The notes under the pieces were generated by a model. It did no database searches, was not told the origin of the DNA, and worked only from the letters and a program-made list of their open reading frames with translations. Positions 43,852 through 52,413 of a stretch of 64,000 nt of DNA are shown piece by piece. The DNA comes from Polluticoccus soli (GTDB lineage: Bacteria; Bacteroidota; Bacteroidia; Chitinophagales; Chitinophagaceae): NCBI RefSeq assembly GCF_029269745.1, contig NZ_JARJHT010000001.1, forward strand, positions 2,356,001 to 2,420,000, written 5' to 3'. The position numbers were made by a program, and so were the translations under genes. Each line of letters opens with the position of its first letter. Position 1 is the stretch's first letter.

Positions 43852-43859
43852 TATCTTTG
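43852..43859 (+). promoter_or_regulatory. -7 box almost abutting the LMW-PTP start codon
   Basis: TATCTTTG matches TAnnTTTG exactly and ends only 7 bases before the ATG at 43867, so a transcript from it would be nearly leaderless. No -33 TTG at 19-21 bases was found. Confidence 0.5.
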
Positions 43860-43866
43860 TACCCAG

Positions 43867-44334
43867 ATGAGAATATTAATGGTCTGCCTCGGTAATATCT
43901 GCCGCTCGCCAATAGCGGAGGGGGTGATGAGGCATAAGATACGCCGGCACGGGTTGGATTGGGAAGTGGCTTCTGCAGGTACACTGCCGTATCATATTGG
44001 CGAAGCGCCGCATAAGTACTCGCAGAAAGTATGTAAGGCCAACGGCGTTGATATATCTTCGCAGCGGGCGCAGAAGTTTACGGCAAAGCATTTTGAGCAG
44101 TACGACAGGATATATGCCATGGCCGATGATGTGTATGACGAGATCAGGCGCATTGGCGGCCACACGGCAGACATGACGAAAGTAGACTTGTTCCTGAATG
44201 AGCTGGAACCGGGCTGCGATGGCTGCGTGCCCGACCCCTGGTATGGTAACGAAGATGGCTACCTGCCAGTATATGATATGATAAACCGCACCTGCGACGC
44301 AATAATAGAAAAATACAACAACCGGAATGTCTAA
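43867..44334 (+). CDS. Low-molecular-weight protein-tyrosine phosphatase
   Basis: Cytoplasmic phosphatase of 155 residues. The P-loop signature C(x)5R is C7-LGNIC-R13 followed by SP, and the general-acid Asp lies in VPDPWYGNEDGY, both complete, so the enzyme should be active. LMW-PTPs act on tyrosine kinases of polysaccharide export or on arsenate-like substrates; no such partner is adjacent, so the substrate is open. Its last codons overlap the hisS start by 8 bases, implying cotranscription and coupled translation. Confidence 0.92.
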   Translation: MRILMVCLGNICRSPIAEGVMRHKIRRHGLDWEVASAGTLPYHIGEAPHKYSQKVCKANGVDISSQRAQKFTAKHFEQYDRIYAMADDVYDEIRRIGGHTADMTKVDLFLNELEPGCDGCVPDPWYGNEDGYLPVYDMINRTCDAIIEKYNNRNV

Positions 44335-45721
44335 CAAACCATCGATACCTCAAGGCACACGCGATTTTTCACCTGCGGAAGTCCGCAGGCGTCAATATAT
44401 ATTCAATACCCTCCGCGATATTTTCGAGAACTACGGTTTCCAGCCGCTCGAAACTCCTTCTATGGAGAACCTTACAACCCTGATGGGTAAGTATGGTGAA
44501 GAGGGCGACAGGCTGATATTTAAGATCCTCAACAACGGTCTGAACAAAATCGAAGGTGAAAAAAGAGAAAAACTGAATGCTGAGTGGAGTAAAGTTCTGG
44601 AGAAGTCGTACTCTACGCCTGTAGTTACAGAGCGTGCTCTGCGTTATGATCTGACTATCCCGTTTGCACGCTATGTAGTGATGCACCAGAACGACCTGGC
44701 ATTCCCGTTCCGCCGCTACCAGATGCAACCGGTATGGCGCGCCGATAAGCCACAAAGAGGACGTTACCGGGAGTTCTGGCAGTGTGATGCGGATGTGGTT
44801 GGTAGCACTTCGCTGATCAACGAGGCGGAGCTGTTGTGCATCTACCAAAGCGCTTTCCATAAGCTTGGCGTACCACAGGTAACTATCAAAGTAAACAGCC
44901 GCAAGTTGCTGGCCGGTATTGCCGAAGTATGCGGCATGCCTGAGCTGATGATGGACATTACCATAGCCATGGACAAGCTGGATAAGATTGGTTGGGAGGG
45001 TGTAAGCAAAGAGCTTGGTGAGCGTGGTATCAGCGCTAACGGTATCAACCAAATAAAGGACTTTGTCTATCTAACGGGAGATAACGAAACGAAGCTCTCG
45101 GCCCTGGAAAATATCATGCAGTCGTCTGAAAGCGGCAAGCAAGGTGTTGCAGAACTGAGGCAAACACTTGCTTATCATAAAGACCTGGCTAATGCAGAAT
45201 GGCAGGCCGACGTAGTTGTTGATATTAGCCTTGCACGTGGTCTTAACTATTACACAGGCGTGATCGTAGAAGTAGTAACCAGTGCGGTTAAGATGGGCAG
45301 CATCGGAGGCGGTGGCCGTTATGATGATCTTACAGGTTTGTTTGGTTTGAAGGGACTGTCGGGTGTTGGTGTATCCTTCGGTATCGACAGGATATACGAT
45401 GTGATAGAGGAGCTGAACCTGTTCCCACAGGAATTAGTAGCAGGTACTAAAGTGATGCTGGTAAACTTCGGCGGAGCTAACGAACAGTATGCTCTAAAAA
45501 CAGTACAGCAACTACGCAATGCAGGTATCGCTGCTGAGGTATATCCTGATGCTGCTAAGTTTGATAAACAAATGAAATACGCCAATAAGCGCGGCATTCC
45601 GTTCGTGATATTGCCAGGCGATGAAGAGCGCGAGAAACAAATGCTCAGCCTCAAGAATTTTACTACCGGTGAGCAAAAGATGATGACCTTACCAGAAGTT
45701 CTTAATTTATTGTCCTCTTAA
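44327..45721 (+). CDS. hisS: Histidine--tRNA ligase
   Basis: Class II aminoacyl-tRNA synthetase of 464 residues. Motif 1 region: GTRDFSPAEVRRRQYIFNTL and NYGFQPLETPSMENL; motif 2: FPFRRYQMQPVWRADKPQRGRYREFWQCDAD; motif 3: GVSFGIDRIYDVIEEL; HisRS-specific peptides ARGLNYYTG and GGGRYDDL are present (the latter as GGGGRYDDLTGLFG). The C-terminal anticodon-binding domain spans about 375-464 (KVMLVNFGGANEQYALKTVQ). It overlaps the LMW-PTP gene by 8 bases and is followed by a terminator. Charges tRNA-His in the cytoplasm. Confidence 0.96.
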   Translation: MSNKPSIPQGTRDFSPAEVRRRQYIFNTLRDIFENYGFQPLETPSMENLTTLMGKYGEEGDRLIFKILNNGLNKIEGEKREKLNAEWSKVLEKSYSTPVVTERALRYDLTIPFARYVVMHQNDLAFPFRRYQMQPVWRADKPQRGRYREFWQCDADVVGSTSLINEAELLCIYQSAFHKLGVPQVTIKVNSRKLLAGIAEVCGMPELMMDITIAMDKLDKIGWEGVSKELGERGISANGINQIKDFVYLTGDNETKLSALENIMQSSESGKQGVAELRQTLAYHKDLANAEWQADVVVDISLARGLNYYTGVIVEVVTSAVKMGSIGGGGRYDDLTGLFGLKGLSGVGVSFGIDRIYDVIEELNLFPQELVAGTKVMLVNFGGANEQYALKTVQQLRNAGIAAEVYPDAAKFDKQMKYANKRGIPFVILPGDEEREKQMLSLKNFTTGEQKMMTLPEVLNLLSS

Positions 45722-45753
45722 GTTCCCCCTTTAGGGGGCGGAGGGGGTAAATA

Positions 45754-45783
45754 AAAAAGCGACCACTCTGGTCGCTTTTTTTC
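45754..45783. terminator. Bidirectional rho-independent terminator
   Basis: The stem AAAAAGCGACCA / TGGTCGCTTTTT with loop CTC and flanking A/T tracts on both sides serves hisS (plus) and probably the convergent barrel gene (minus, stop at 45822). A small CCCCCTTTAGGGGG palindrome lies just before it. Confidence 0.9.
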
Positions 45784-45821
45784 TTATCCCTTTCATGTGA
45801 AGGAGAGGTCGTATGAGGTGC

Positions 45822-46682
45822 TTACCTGCGGAAGAAGGCCGGGCAGTGTGCCTGCCAGTAATCGTTCAGGTTGCCGAATGCTTTCAGGTAGATACCAACG
45901 GTGATATTTGCGAACATATACCAGTCGTTAGACTGGCTTTCGCCACGCTGAAATTTATAGTTAGGATAGTTGCCATCGAAGTTGCGGCTTTCGTCGCCAC
46001 GGAAGGCAAGGTCTACTGCCTGCTGGCCACGATAGGCGCGCAGTGTATCCAGGTTAACGTATGATTTGCTCACATCATCCAGGTAGTCTGTGTTTGTCCA
46101 GCGGAAGCCAACTTCACCTGCCATCATCAGGGTCTTACCAACGAAGAACTTAACACCACCACCAAATGGGAATGACACGTTCACAATGCCGTATTCTTTC
46201 CTGTCAGGATATACCGGAATGTTTTGTCCTTCAGTGCTCAGCGGACGCAGGAAAACCTTTTCGCCCGACAGGCCGTCTGTATACGGGTTGAACGAGAAGA
46301 TGCCGATACCACCGAAGATGTAAGGAGAGAACTTCATGCGGTCTGTTTCAACCGGGAAAAGGTTGATCTCAATACCACCGTTCACTTCGAAGATGTTAGA
46401 ACCGAAACGGAGGTTGCGCTCTTGCTTCACCTTCGCAGTAGACAGGCTGTCAGCACCAGTGATGTTGCCATAGTTAGCTCCGAAACGAAGCCCCACGTGG
46501 GGATTCATAAAGAATTTATAAGAGAGGCCACCCATTGGCCTGTTGGTATAACTGTCGAAAATCCTGTCCTGTAGGTCTCCGTAGTAGTTGGCAACCCCTG
46601 CACTTAACCCGATCTCGTGGTGAGGCTGGGCATAAGACAGTAGGGGCATCAACAGCGCAAAGCAGAGTATAATCCGTTTCAA
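45822..46682 (-). CDS. Outer membrane beta-barrel protein (DUF6089-like)
   Basis: Exported protein of 286 residues with a signal peptide (about 1-19, LLSYAQP). The start is TTG at 46682; no in-frame ATG precedes the signal sequence. The opening HHEIGLSAGVANYYGDLQD, the PVETDRMKFSPYIFGGIGIFSFNP-type strands, and the GGGVKFFVGKTLMMAGEVGFRWTNTDYLDDVS region are typical of the DUF6089 / PorT-like small barrel group in Bacteroidota, where a similar hairpin with TNTDYLDDVS is conserved. Its exact role is unknown. It is monocistronic, convergent with hisS. Confidence 0.78.
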   Translation of the reverse strand: MKRIILCFALLMPLLSYAQPHHEIGLSAGVANYYGDLQDRIFDSYTNRPMGGLSYKFFMNPHVGLRFGANYGNITGADSLSTAKVKQERNLRFGSNIFEVNGGIEINLFPVETDRMKFSPYIFGGIGIFSFNPYTDGLSGEKVFLRPLSTEGQNIPVYPDRKEYGIVNVSFPFGGGVKFFVGKTLMMAGEVGFRWTNTDYLDDVSKSYVNLDTLRAYRGQQAVDLAFRGDESRNFDGNYPNYKFQRGESQSNDWYMFANITVGIYLKAFGNLNDYWQAHCPAFFRR

Positions 46683-46839
46683 GGCCTAAATTTTTGTTAA
46701 GAGTGTATCCGAAAGATAGAAACAATTTTCGAAAAACAAAACAAGCCTTTAATTAAAAGCTATATATGTTATTTTGGATGTATATATGTAGGGCCGTGAG
46801 GTTTCGGAATATGGCTACCCGCCGAACGACTCTAAAGCT

Positions 46840-46847
46840 TATTTTTG
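46840..46847 (+). promoter_or_regulatory. Candidate -7 box for tyrS
   Basis: TATTTTTG matches TAnnTTTG and lies 26 bases before the tyrS ATG. There is no clear -33 element. Confidence 0.45.
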
Positions 46848-46873
46848 CCCCGTTCGATATTTAAGAAAGACTC

Positions 46874-48151
46874 ATGAACCTCATTAAAGAATTACAAGAA
46901 AGAGGCCTGATACAGGACATCATGCCGGGCACCGAAGAGCAGCTGGAAAAAGAGATGACGTCCGGCTATGTGGGCTTCGATCCTACTGCTGATAGCCTGC
47001 ATGTGGGCAACCTGGTGCCTATTACCCTGCTGATGCGTTTGCAACGTGCTGGCCATAAGCCATTTGCGTTGGTTGGCGGTGCTACCGGCATGATCGGCGA
47101 TCCGTCCGGTAAATCGGCCGAGCGCAACCTGCTGGACATGGATACCATCACCAAAAACTGTGAAGGGATCAAAAGGCAGCTGGCAAGGTTCATCAGCTTC
47201 GGTGAGGATATACCTAATGGCGCGGTGATGGTCAACAACTATGACTGGTTCAAAAACTTCAGCTTCCTTGATTTTATCCGCGATGCAGGTAAGCACATCT
47301 CGGTGAACTATATGATGGCCAAAGATTCGGTACAGAAACGCCTGGAAACGGGTTTATCCTTTACCGAATTTACTTACCAGCTGATACAAGGTTACGATTA
47401 CTACCACCTGAATAAAGAGAACAACGTAAAGCTGCAAATGGGCGGTGCCGATCAGTGGGGTAACATTGTTACAGGTACTGAACTCATTCGTCGCAAAGGT
47501 GGCAGTGATGCATTTGCGTTTACTTGTCCGCTGGTAACTAAGAGTGACGGTAGCAAGTTTGGTAAAAGCGAACAAGGCAATGTCTGGCTGGATGCAGAAC
47601 GTACTTCGCCATACCAGTTCTACCAGTTCTGGCTGAAGCAGGCGGATGATGATGCAGCGAAGTTCTCGATGATCTTCTCTTTCCGTCCGGTTGAAGATAT
47701 TAAAGCGTTAATAGAAGAACACAAAACTGCACCACACCAACGCAAGCTGCAAAAAGCACTGGCCGAGGAGTTGACCATAATGGTTCACAGCAAAGAAGAT
47801 CTTGAGTTCGCACAAAAAGCTTCTGATATATTGTTTGGTCAGTCGACAGTAGATGCACTGCGCGCACTAAACGAAAAGCAACTGCTTGAAGTAATGGATG
47901 GTGTACCCCAAGTGTCAGGTACAAAAGAAGCCCTGCGCGAAGGTCTTGACCTGATCAGCTTCCTGGCCGATCGTGGCGTGTTCTCATCAAAAGGTGAAGC
48001 ACGTAAGATGATACAGAACGGCGGGCTGAGCCTGAACAAAGAAAAGATAGCAGGCGCTGAATTTATCTTGAAAGAGGAACATCTGCTGAATGAGAAATAC
48101 ATGCTCATTCAGAAAGGTAAGTCTAACTATACGCTGGCTATATTCAATTAG
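46874..48151 (+). CDS. tyrS: Tyrosine--tRNA ligase
   Basis: Class I aminoacyl-tRNA synthetase, 425 residues, TyrS type 1. GFDPTADSLHVGNLVPI contains the HIGH-like HVGN; the KMSKS-like loop reads KFGKS in SDGSKFGKSEQGNVW; tyrosine-binding parts YQLIQGYDYYHL and QMGGADQWGNIVTG are present. The C-terminal S4 RNA-binding domain spans about 355-425 (SFLADRGVFSSKGEARKMIQ, NGGLSLNKEKI). It overlaps the convergent maf gene by 4 bases at the 3' end. Charges tRNA-Tyr. Confidence 0.96.
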   Translation: MNLIKELQERGLIQDIMPGTEEQLEKEMTSGYVGFDPTADSLHVGNLVPITLLMRLQRAGHKPFALVGGATGMIGDPSGKSAERNLLDMDTITKNCEGIKRQLARFISFGEDIPNGAVMVNNYDWFKNFSFLDFIRDAGKHISVNYMMAKDSVQKRLETGLSFTEFTYQLIQGYDYYHLNKENNVKLQMGGADQWGNIVTGTELIRRKGGSDAFAFTCPLVTKSDGSKFGKSEQGNVWLDAERTSPYQFYQFWLKQADDDAAKFSMIFSFRPVEDIKALIEEHKTAPHQRKLQKALAEELTIMVHSKEDLEFAQKASDILFGQSTVDALRALNEKQLLEVMDGVPQVSGTKEALREGLDLISFLADRGVFSSKGEARKMIQNGGLSLNKEKIAGAEFILKEEHLLNEKYMLIQKGKSNYTLAIFN

Positions 48152-48708
48152 TCAAACTGTTTTAAGGCGATTACTACTTCACCGATGGGCAGGCCCATCA
48201 CGTTGTAGTAATCGCCATTTATTTTTTCGATGCCCACCATGCCTATCCATTCCTGTATTGCATAAGCGCCGGCTTTATCAAAAGGTTTGTAGTTGGTTAC
48301 AAAGTGGCGGATCTGTTCTTCAGTCAGCTTCCTGAAGTATACTTCTGTCGTCACCGAAAAGCTCACTTGTTTATCGCCTTTTTGCATACACACACCCGTT
48401 ACCACTTCATGCATTCGGCCTGATAGCCTCGTTAGTATTTCTACTGCATTCTCTTCGCTGGTTGGTTTGCCAAGAATATGGTCGTCTAGTAATACCACTG
48501 TATCGGCAGCAATAATGATAGCATCGTGTACGCGCTCTTCAATAGCCGCCGCTTTCTTTTTAGCCAGGTGTTCCGGCACAAGATGGCCGGGCATGCCCGG
48601 CGGATTGGTCTCATCGACATCTGCAATGATGATATCGAAATCGAGTTCCGCTGCTTCCATCAATTGTTTCCTGCGGGGAGATTGAGAGGCGAGTACGATC
48701 TTATGCAT
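48148..48708 (-). CDS. maf: Maf-family nucleoside triphosphate pyrophosphatase
   Basis: House-cleaning pyrophosphatase of 186 residues that hydrolyses non-canonical or excess nucleotides (dTTP/UTP subgroup likely). The signature is IVLASQSPRRKQLM at the N-terminus; catalytic-site parts IIAADTVVLLDDHILGKP and AGAYAIQEWIGMVGIEKING are intact. It overlaps the UbiA-type prenyltransferase gene upstream by 8 bases, so the two are probably cotranscribed. ATG at 48708. Confidence 0.93.
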   Translation of the reverse strand: MHKIVLASQSPRRKQLMEAAELDFDIIIADVDETNPPGMPGHLVPEHLAKKKAAAIEERVHDAIIIAADTVVLLDDHILGKPTSEENAVEILTRLSGRMHEVVTGVCMQKGDKQVSFSVTTEVYFRKLTEEQIRHFVTNYKPFDKAGAYAIQEWIGMVGIEKINGDYYNVMGLPIGEVVIALKQFD

Positions 48709-49651
48709 GTGCTTCGATGTAGTAGATAATGAGTGAAAGTATGCCGGCTACCATGATGCCTTTCAGCTGTGTAGCGGCAGAGTGGTAGTGTTGTTGCGTG
48801 GTTTTCTTGCCAAGCACGATCATCCATATGATCAACGGAATGACCAGCGCAACGAGTGTGTAACATCCTAGTATCGTCCAGCCAGACATGATAAGTTTGA
48901 TGCCCGCCTGTAGCAATGGTAGGGTCGCAACAACTCCAATTGCCTGTGTGAACCATTCTGACTTTTGTAATCCCCATTTGATAGGCATGGTCACGCAGCC
49001 CTGTTCTGCATCGCCTTTAAAGTCTTCCATGTCCTTCACTATCTCGCGCATCCAGGTGAGCATGAAGGCAAAGAAGATGTAAACGCCCAAAACCCAAACC
49101 GGGTTGGGCATTGCAGAAGTAGCTGTGCGAATGATGGCAGGCTGGCTGATATAACCGTGCAATGCTGGTTCGTACAACATCAACGCAGTTATGGTAAACG
49201 CTGATAGCAAGGCAACGGTAATATTACCCGACATGAATTGCCTTTTCAGGTGCGTGGAGTAGAACCAGAGCATCCCGGTACAAACCAGCTGCAGCAATAC
49301 CCACGAATAATGGCCGCCCCTGCGTGCTACCACCAGTGCCAGGATAATACCCGCTACATTCAATACGGTGTGCATTACGATGGCTGACTTGAGCGGTATG
49401 CGCTTTTCAAGCACCACTTTATCGGGCCGATTGATGGCGTCGATCTTGATGTCGAAATAGTCGTTGATGATGTAGCCGGCTGCTGCGATAAGTACGGTAG
49501 AGACAGCCAGCATGAAGAAATTACCTGCGCTTAATAGTAGGTTGCTATTAGCGTGCTGCTGCATGGGTAATATCACCAATCCCCAGGCAAAAAGCTGCGT
49601 CAGGAAAATGATGACCAGATTATACCACCGTACCAGTTTTAGCCAGGCCAT
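48701..49651 (-). CDS. UbiA-family prenyltransferase (GGGP geranylgeranyltransferase-like)
   Basis: Integral membrane prenyltransferase of 316 residues with eight to nine hydrophobic segments. The first Asp-rich motif NDYFDIKIDAINRPDK and the second, EIVKDMEDFKGDAEQG, both intact, bind the prenyl diphosphate and magnesium. Bacteroidota homologues are often annotated as geranylgeranylglycerol-phosphate geranylgeranyltransferase (archaeal-type lipid enzyme); this subgroup is inferred and could equally prenylate a different acceptor. It overlaps maf by 8 bases. Upstream, a long hairpin separates it from pyrE. Confidence 0.82.
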   Translation of the reverse strand: MAWLKLVRWYNLVIIFLTQLFAWGLVILPMQQHANSNLLLSAGNFFMLAVSTVLIAAAGYIINDYFDIKIDAINRPDKVVLEKRIPLKSAIVMHTVLNVAGIILALVVARRGGHYSWVLLQLVCTGMLWFYSTHLKRQFMSGNITVALLSAFTITALMLYEPALHGYISQPAIIRTATSAMPNPVWVLGVYIFFAFMLTWMREIVKDMEDFKGDAEQGCVTMPIKWGLQKSEWFTQAIGVVATLPLLQAGIKLIMSGWTILGCYTLVALVIPLIIWMIVLGKKTTQQHYHSAATQLKGIMVAGILSLIIYYIEAHA

Positions 49652-49687
49652 TGTTTTGTTTGATGAGTGGTCGGATTTATTAAGGAT

Positions 49688-49728
49688 CAGGTCAATCGGG
49701 TTAATCTTGAATTAACCCAATTGACCTG
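49688..49728. other. Long hairpin between pyrE and the prenyltransferase gene
   Basis: 17-bp arms (49688-49704 and 49712-49728) with one mismatch and a 7-base loop. It has no T tract in the direction of transcription, so it is not a standard terminator for pyrE; an attenuator, RNA processing site or repeat are alternatives. Confidence 0.6.
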
Positions 49729-49736
49729 AGTAGAAT

Positions 49737-50366
49737 CTATTTGCCCCAGGTGCCGGGGTCTATACGCCATTGCTCCAGCGTTTCTTTTTGTGCCGATTGT
49801 ACGAGCTTTTGGTCTTCGGCCACTTCCATCAGTGCACCGTAGTTGCTGATCGTCCTCAGCGGCACCATAGCTTTTTCAAATGCTTCTGTCGCAACTGGGA
49901 ATCCATAAGTGAACAAGGCGCACATGCCGATCACCTCCGCGCCAGCTTCACGCAGTGCATCCACCACTTGCAGGCTGCTTTTGCCTGTAGATACCAGGTC
50001 TTCGATAACTACAACCTTTTTGCCAGGCTCCATGAAACCCTCGATCTGGTTACCCATGCCGTGCTCTTTCGGTTTGCTACGTACATAGATGAATGGCAGC
50101 TTCAGCAGGTCGGCAGCCATTACGCCATGTGCGATACCAGCAGTAGCTACGCCGGCAATTACTTCAGCGTCGGGGAAATGTTCCAACACCATGTTGGCCA
50201 ATTCGCTCTTCACGAAATCGCGTACATGGGGGAATGACAATACTTTACGATTGTCGCAGTAAACAGGCGAGCGCCAGCCCGACGCCCAGGTATATGGTTG
50301 TTGCAGGTTGACCTGCAAAGCTTTAATTTGCAACAGCTTTTCAGCAAAATGTTTTTGGGTACTCAT
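49737..50366 (-). CDS. pyrE: Orotate phosphoribosyltransferase
   Basis: Pyrimidine biosynthesis enzyme of 209 residues that converts orotate and PRPP to OMP. Motifs: ASGWRSPVYCDNRK (orotate/PRPP loop), AGVATAGIAHGVMAADLL, YVRSKPKEHGMGNQIEGF (catalytic loop), and the PRPP-binding VVVIEDLVSTGKSSLQVVDAL. The length is normal. Divergent from the NUDIX gene with a 47-base gap, so both promoters must overlap there. Other pyr genes are not in the window. Confidence 0.95.
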   Translation of the reverse strand: MSTQKHFAEKLLQIKALQVNLQQPYTWASGWRSPVYCDNRKVLSFPHVRDFVKSELANMVLEHFPDAEVIAGVATAGIAHGVMAADLLKLPFIYVRSKPKEHGMGNQIEGFMEPGKKVVVIEDLVSTGKSSLQVVDALREAGAEVIGMCALFTYGFPVATEAFEKAMVPLRTISNYGALMEVAEDQKLVQSAQKETLEQWRIDPGTWGK

Positions 50367-50413
50367 AACCGCCCAAACCTACACCAATTAAGCAAGTTTA
50401 TCAAACGCAGCCA

Positions 50414-51049
50414 ATGGACACTACACAAAAAATATACTATAATAACAAGCCATTGGTGCTGACGAACGACGCGGCAGCATACGTGGAAAGTGAGCCTGAG
50501 GCGACCAGTTATAAGTTGTATGACGGCGCATTTACCGGCAATTTCCGCATGGCAATACACCACCTTGATGAAGCCGGAACGCAGGGAGCAATAGTAGAAG
50601 ACAGGCAAACCGAAAAGCTGTGGGAAGAGCTGTATAAGCTTTACGAGCCGATAGATGCCGGGGGCGGGGTAGTGCTGAATGAAGACGGCCATGTTTTGAT
50701 GATCTTTCGTCGCGGGAAATGGGACTTGCCAAAAGGAAAGCTGGATGACGGCGAGGACATTGCCGACTGTGCCCTCAGGGAGGTGAGCGAAGAAACGGGG
50801 CTGAAGCACCTGGAATTGAAAGAAAAAGTGTGTGACACGTATCACATATACTCCCAATACGGGCAGAACCTGTTAAAGCACACTACCTGGTTCAAAATGC
50901 TGGGAACATCGAAAGATAAACTGGAACCACAAGAGGAGGAGAATATCCTGGAAGTAAAATGGATACCCGAAGGAGAACTCCACCAGGTAATTGACAAGTC
51001 GTATGATGCCATTCGTGAAACGCTGCAGCAAAGCGGTTTTAGATGGTAG
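50414..51049 (+). CDS. NUDIX hydrolase
   Basis: Nudix pyrophosphohydrolase of 211 residues. The complete Nudix box is G-KLDDG-E-DIADCAL-REVSEETGL (about 112-134), so the Mg-binding Glu residues are intact. An N-terminal extension of about 85 residues precedes the Nudix fold, and DGHVLMIFRRGKWDLPKGKL opens it. The substrate cannot be predicted; similar proteins act on nucleoside diphosphate derivatives or coenzymes. It is divergent from pyrE and followed after about 40 bases by the YeiH-like gene on the same strand. Confidence 0.9.
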   Translation: MDTTQKIYYNNKPLVLTNDAAAYVESEPEATSYKLYDGAFTGNFRMAIHHLDEAGTQGAIVEDRQTEKLWEELYKLYEPIDAGGGVVLNEDGHVLMIFRRGKWDLPKGKLDDGEDIADCALREVSEETGLKHLELKEKVCDTYHIYSQYGQNLLKHTTWFKMLGTSKDKLEPQEEENILEVKWIPEGELHQVIDKSYDAIRETLQQSGFRW

Positions 51050-51088
51050 GGATATAAAATCAGCATTACATAATGTATTTTGGCGGCG

Positions 51089-52024
51089 ATGATCCAAAAT
51101 GAAACCACACGTAAGGTAATTTTCATAACACTTGCAGTATTATGCCTTACACCGCTCATCACACCCCCGGTAGCATTGCTGCTGGGTTTGCTTGTAGCGC
51201 AGTTTGTAGGTCACCCCTACCTGAAGCAGAACAAGAAATACACCACGATGCTGTTACAGATATCTGTGGTGGGACTGGGCTTTGGCATGAACCTGCACAG
51301 TGCTATGGAAGCAGGCAAACAGGGTATCAGCTTTACTATCGCATCTATAATAGGCACCTTACTACTGGGTGCATTATTGGGTTATTGGCTGAAGATCGAT
51401 AAAAAGACATCTCATCTTATTTCGTCAGGCACAGCTATCTGCGGTGGTAGCGCCATTGCTGCGGTTTCTCCCGTAATACATGCCGAGGAAGAACAGATAT
51501 CTGTGGCTCTTGGTATCGTGTTCATTCTCAACTCGATCGCTCTTCTTATTTTCCCACCAATCGGGCATGCGTTGGGCCTGACACAGAAAGAGTTTGGCAT
51601 GTGGGCTGCTATTGCCATACATGACACTAGTTCGGTTGTGGGGGCCGCCAAGGTTTACGGACAGGAAGCACTAGAAGTAGCCACAACTGTTAAGCTTACA
51701 AGAGCTCTTTGGATCATACCCTTAGCGCTGGGTACAGCCTTGGTTTATAAGGACAATACTAAAAAGATCAAGATCCCATACTTCATTGGGTACTTCATAA
51801 TAGCCATGGCCATCAATACCTATGTGCCTGCTATTCATCCTGTTTCGCCTTTTATAGTGCAGGCTGCTAAGGCAGGATTGACCCTGACCTTGTTCTTGAT
51901 TGGCGCTGGATTGTCAAAGAAAACCATCCGTTCTGTAGGGGTAAGGCCGTTCATTCAGGGCATCATTCTCTGGGTGGTAATCTCATCAACGGCGCTCTGG
52001 GCGGTACTTTCGCTGGTCGATTAA
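51089..52024 (+). CDS. YeiH/UPF0324-family putative sulfate exporter
   Basis: Polytopic membrane protein of 311 residues from ATG 51089; a TTG at 51080 is also in frame. About nine to ten hydrophobic segments are visible. Family signatures: QISVVGLGFGMNLHSAMEAG, SSGTAICGGSAIAAVSPVI, AIAIHDTSSVVGAAKVYGQE, and the C-terminal LFLIGAGLSKKTIR. UPF0324/YeiH proteins are annotated as putative sulfate or related anion exporters; direct evidence for this member is lacking. It is followed by DUF1232 after 77 bases. Confidence 0.87.
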   Translation: MIQNETTRKVIFITLAVLCLTPLITPPVALLLGLLVAQFVGHPYLKQNKKYTTMLLQISVVGLGFGMNLHSAMEAGKQGISFTIASIIGTLLLGALLGYWLKIDKKTSHLISSGTAICGGSAIAAVSPVIHAEEEQISVALGIVFILNSIALLIFPPIGHALGLTQKEFGMWAAIAIHDTSSVVGAAKVYGQEALEVATTVKLTRALWIIPLALGTALVYKDNTKKIKIPYFIGYFIIAMAINTYVPAIHPVSPFIVQAAKAGLTLTLFLIGAGLSKKTIRSVGVRPFIQGIILWVVISSTALWAVLSLVD

Positions 52025-52101
52025 TTAACTTTTTATATTTAAGAAGTTAACAAAGCCTCAACAATATCCACTATAATTTTGTCCTCAAATACTAGAAGGA
52101 G

Positions 52102-52413
52102 ATGGGCAAATTTACCCCCGTGCGTCAGGTTAAGAATATGCGTCATGCAGTGGATCTGTTTAACAACAGGAAGACGCTGATGCAAATGCTGAAAGAAGTA
52201 TTTAACGGTAGTTACCGCATGTCATTTCTTTCCAACATGGCCGTATTGCTAGGCGTGTTGTACGTTCTATTCCCGTTTGATGTAATAACCGATCTTATCC
52301 CAGTTCTTGGCTGGGCCGATGATGGCTTTGTGATCTTCCTGGTGGTGAAAAGGCTGCAGAAAGAAACGCAGCGCTTCAACCGGTCGAAGGCGATGGGTAG
52401 GAGAGGTTTCTAG
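52102..52413 (+). CDS. YkvA-like DUF1232 membrane protein
   Basis: Small protein of 103 residues with one DUF1232 domain: the hydrophobic segment SFLSNMAVLLGVLYVLFPFD followed by the hallmark DVITDLIPVLGWADDGFVIF. Bacterial members are inner membrane proteins of unknown function. Its last four bases overlap the stop of the convergent coaD gene. Confidence 0.85.
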   Translation: MGKFTPVRQVKNMRHAVDLFNNRKTLMQMLKEVFNGSYRMSFLSNMAVLLGVLYVLFPFDVITDLIPVLGWADDGFVIFLVVKRLQKETQRFNRSKAMGRRGF

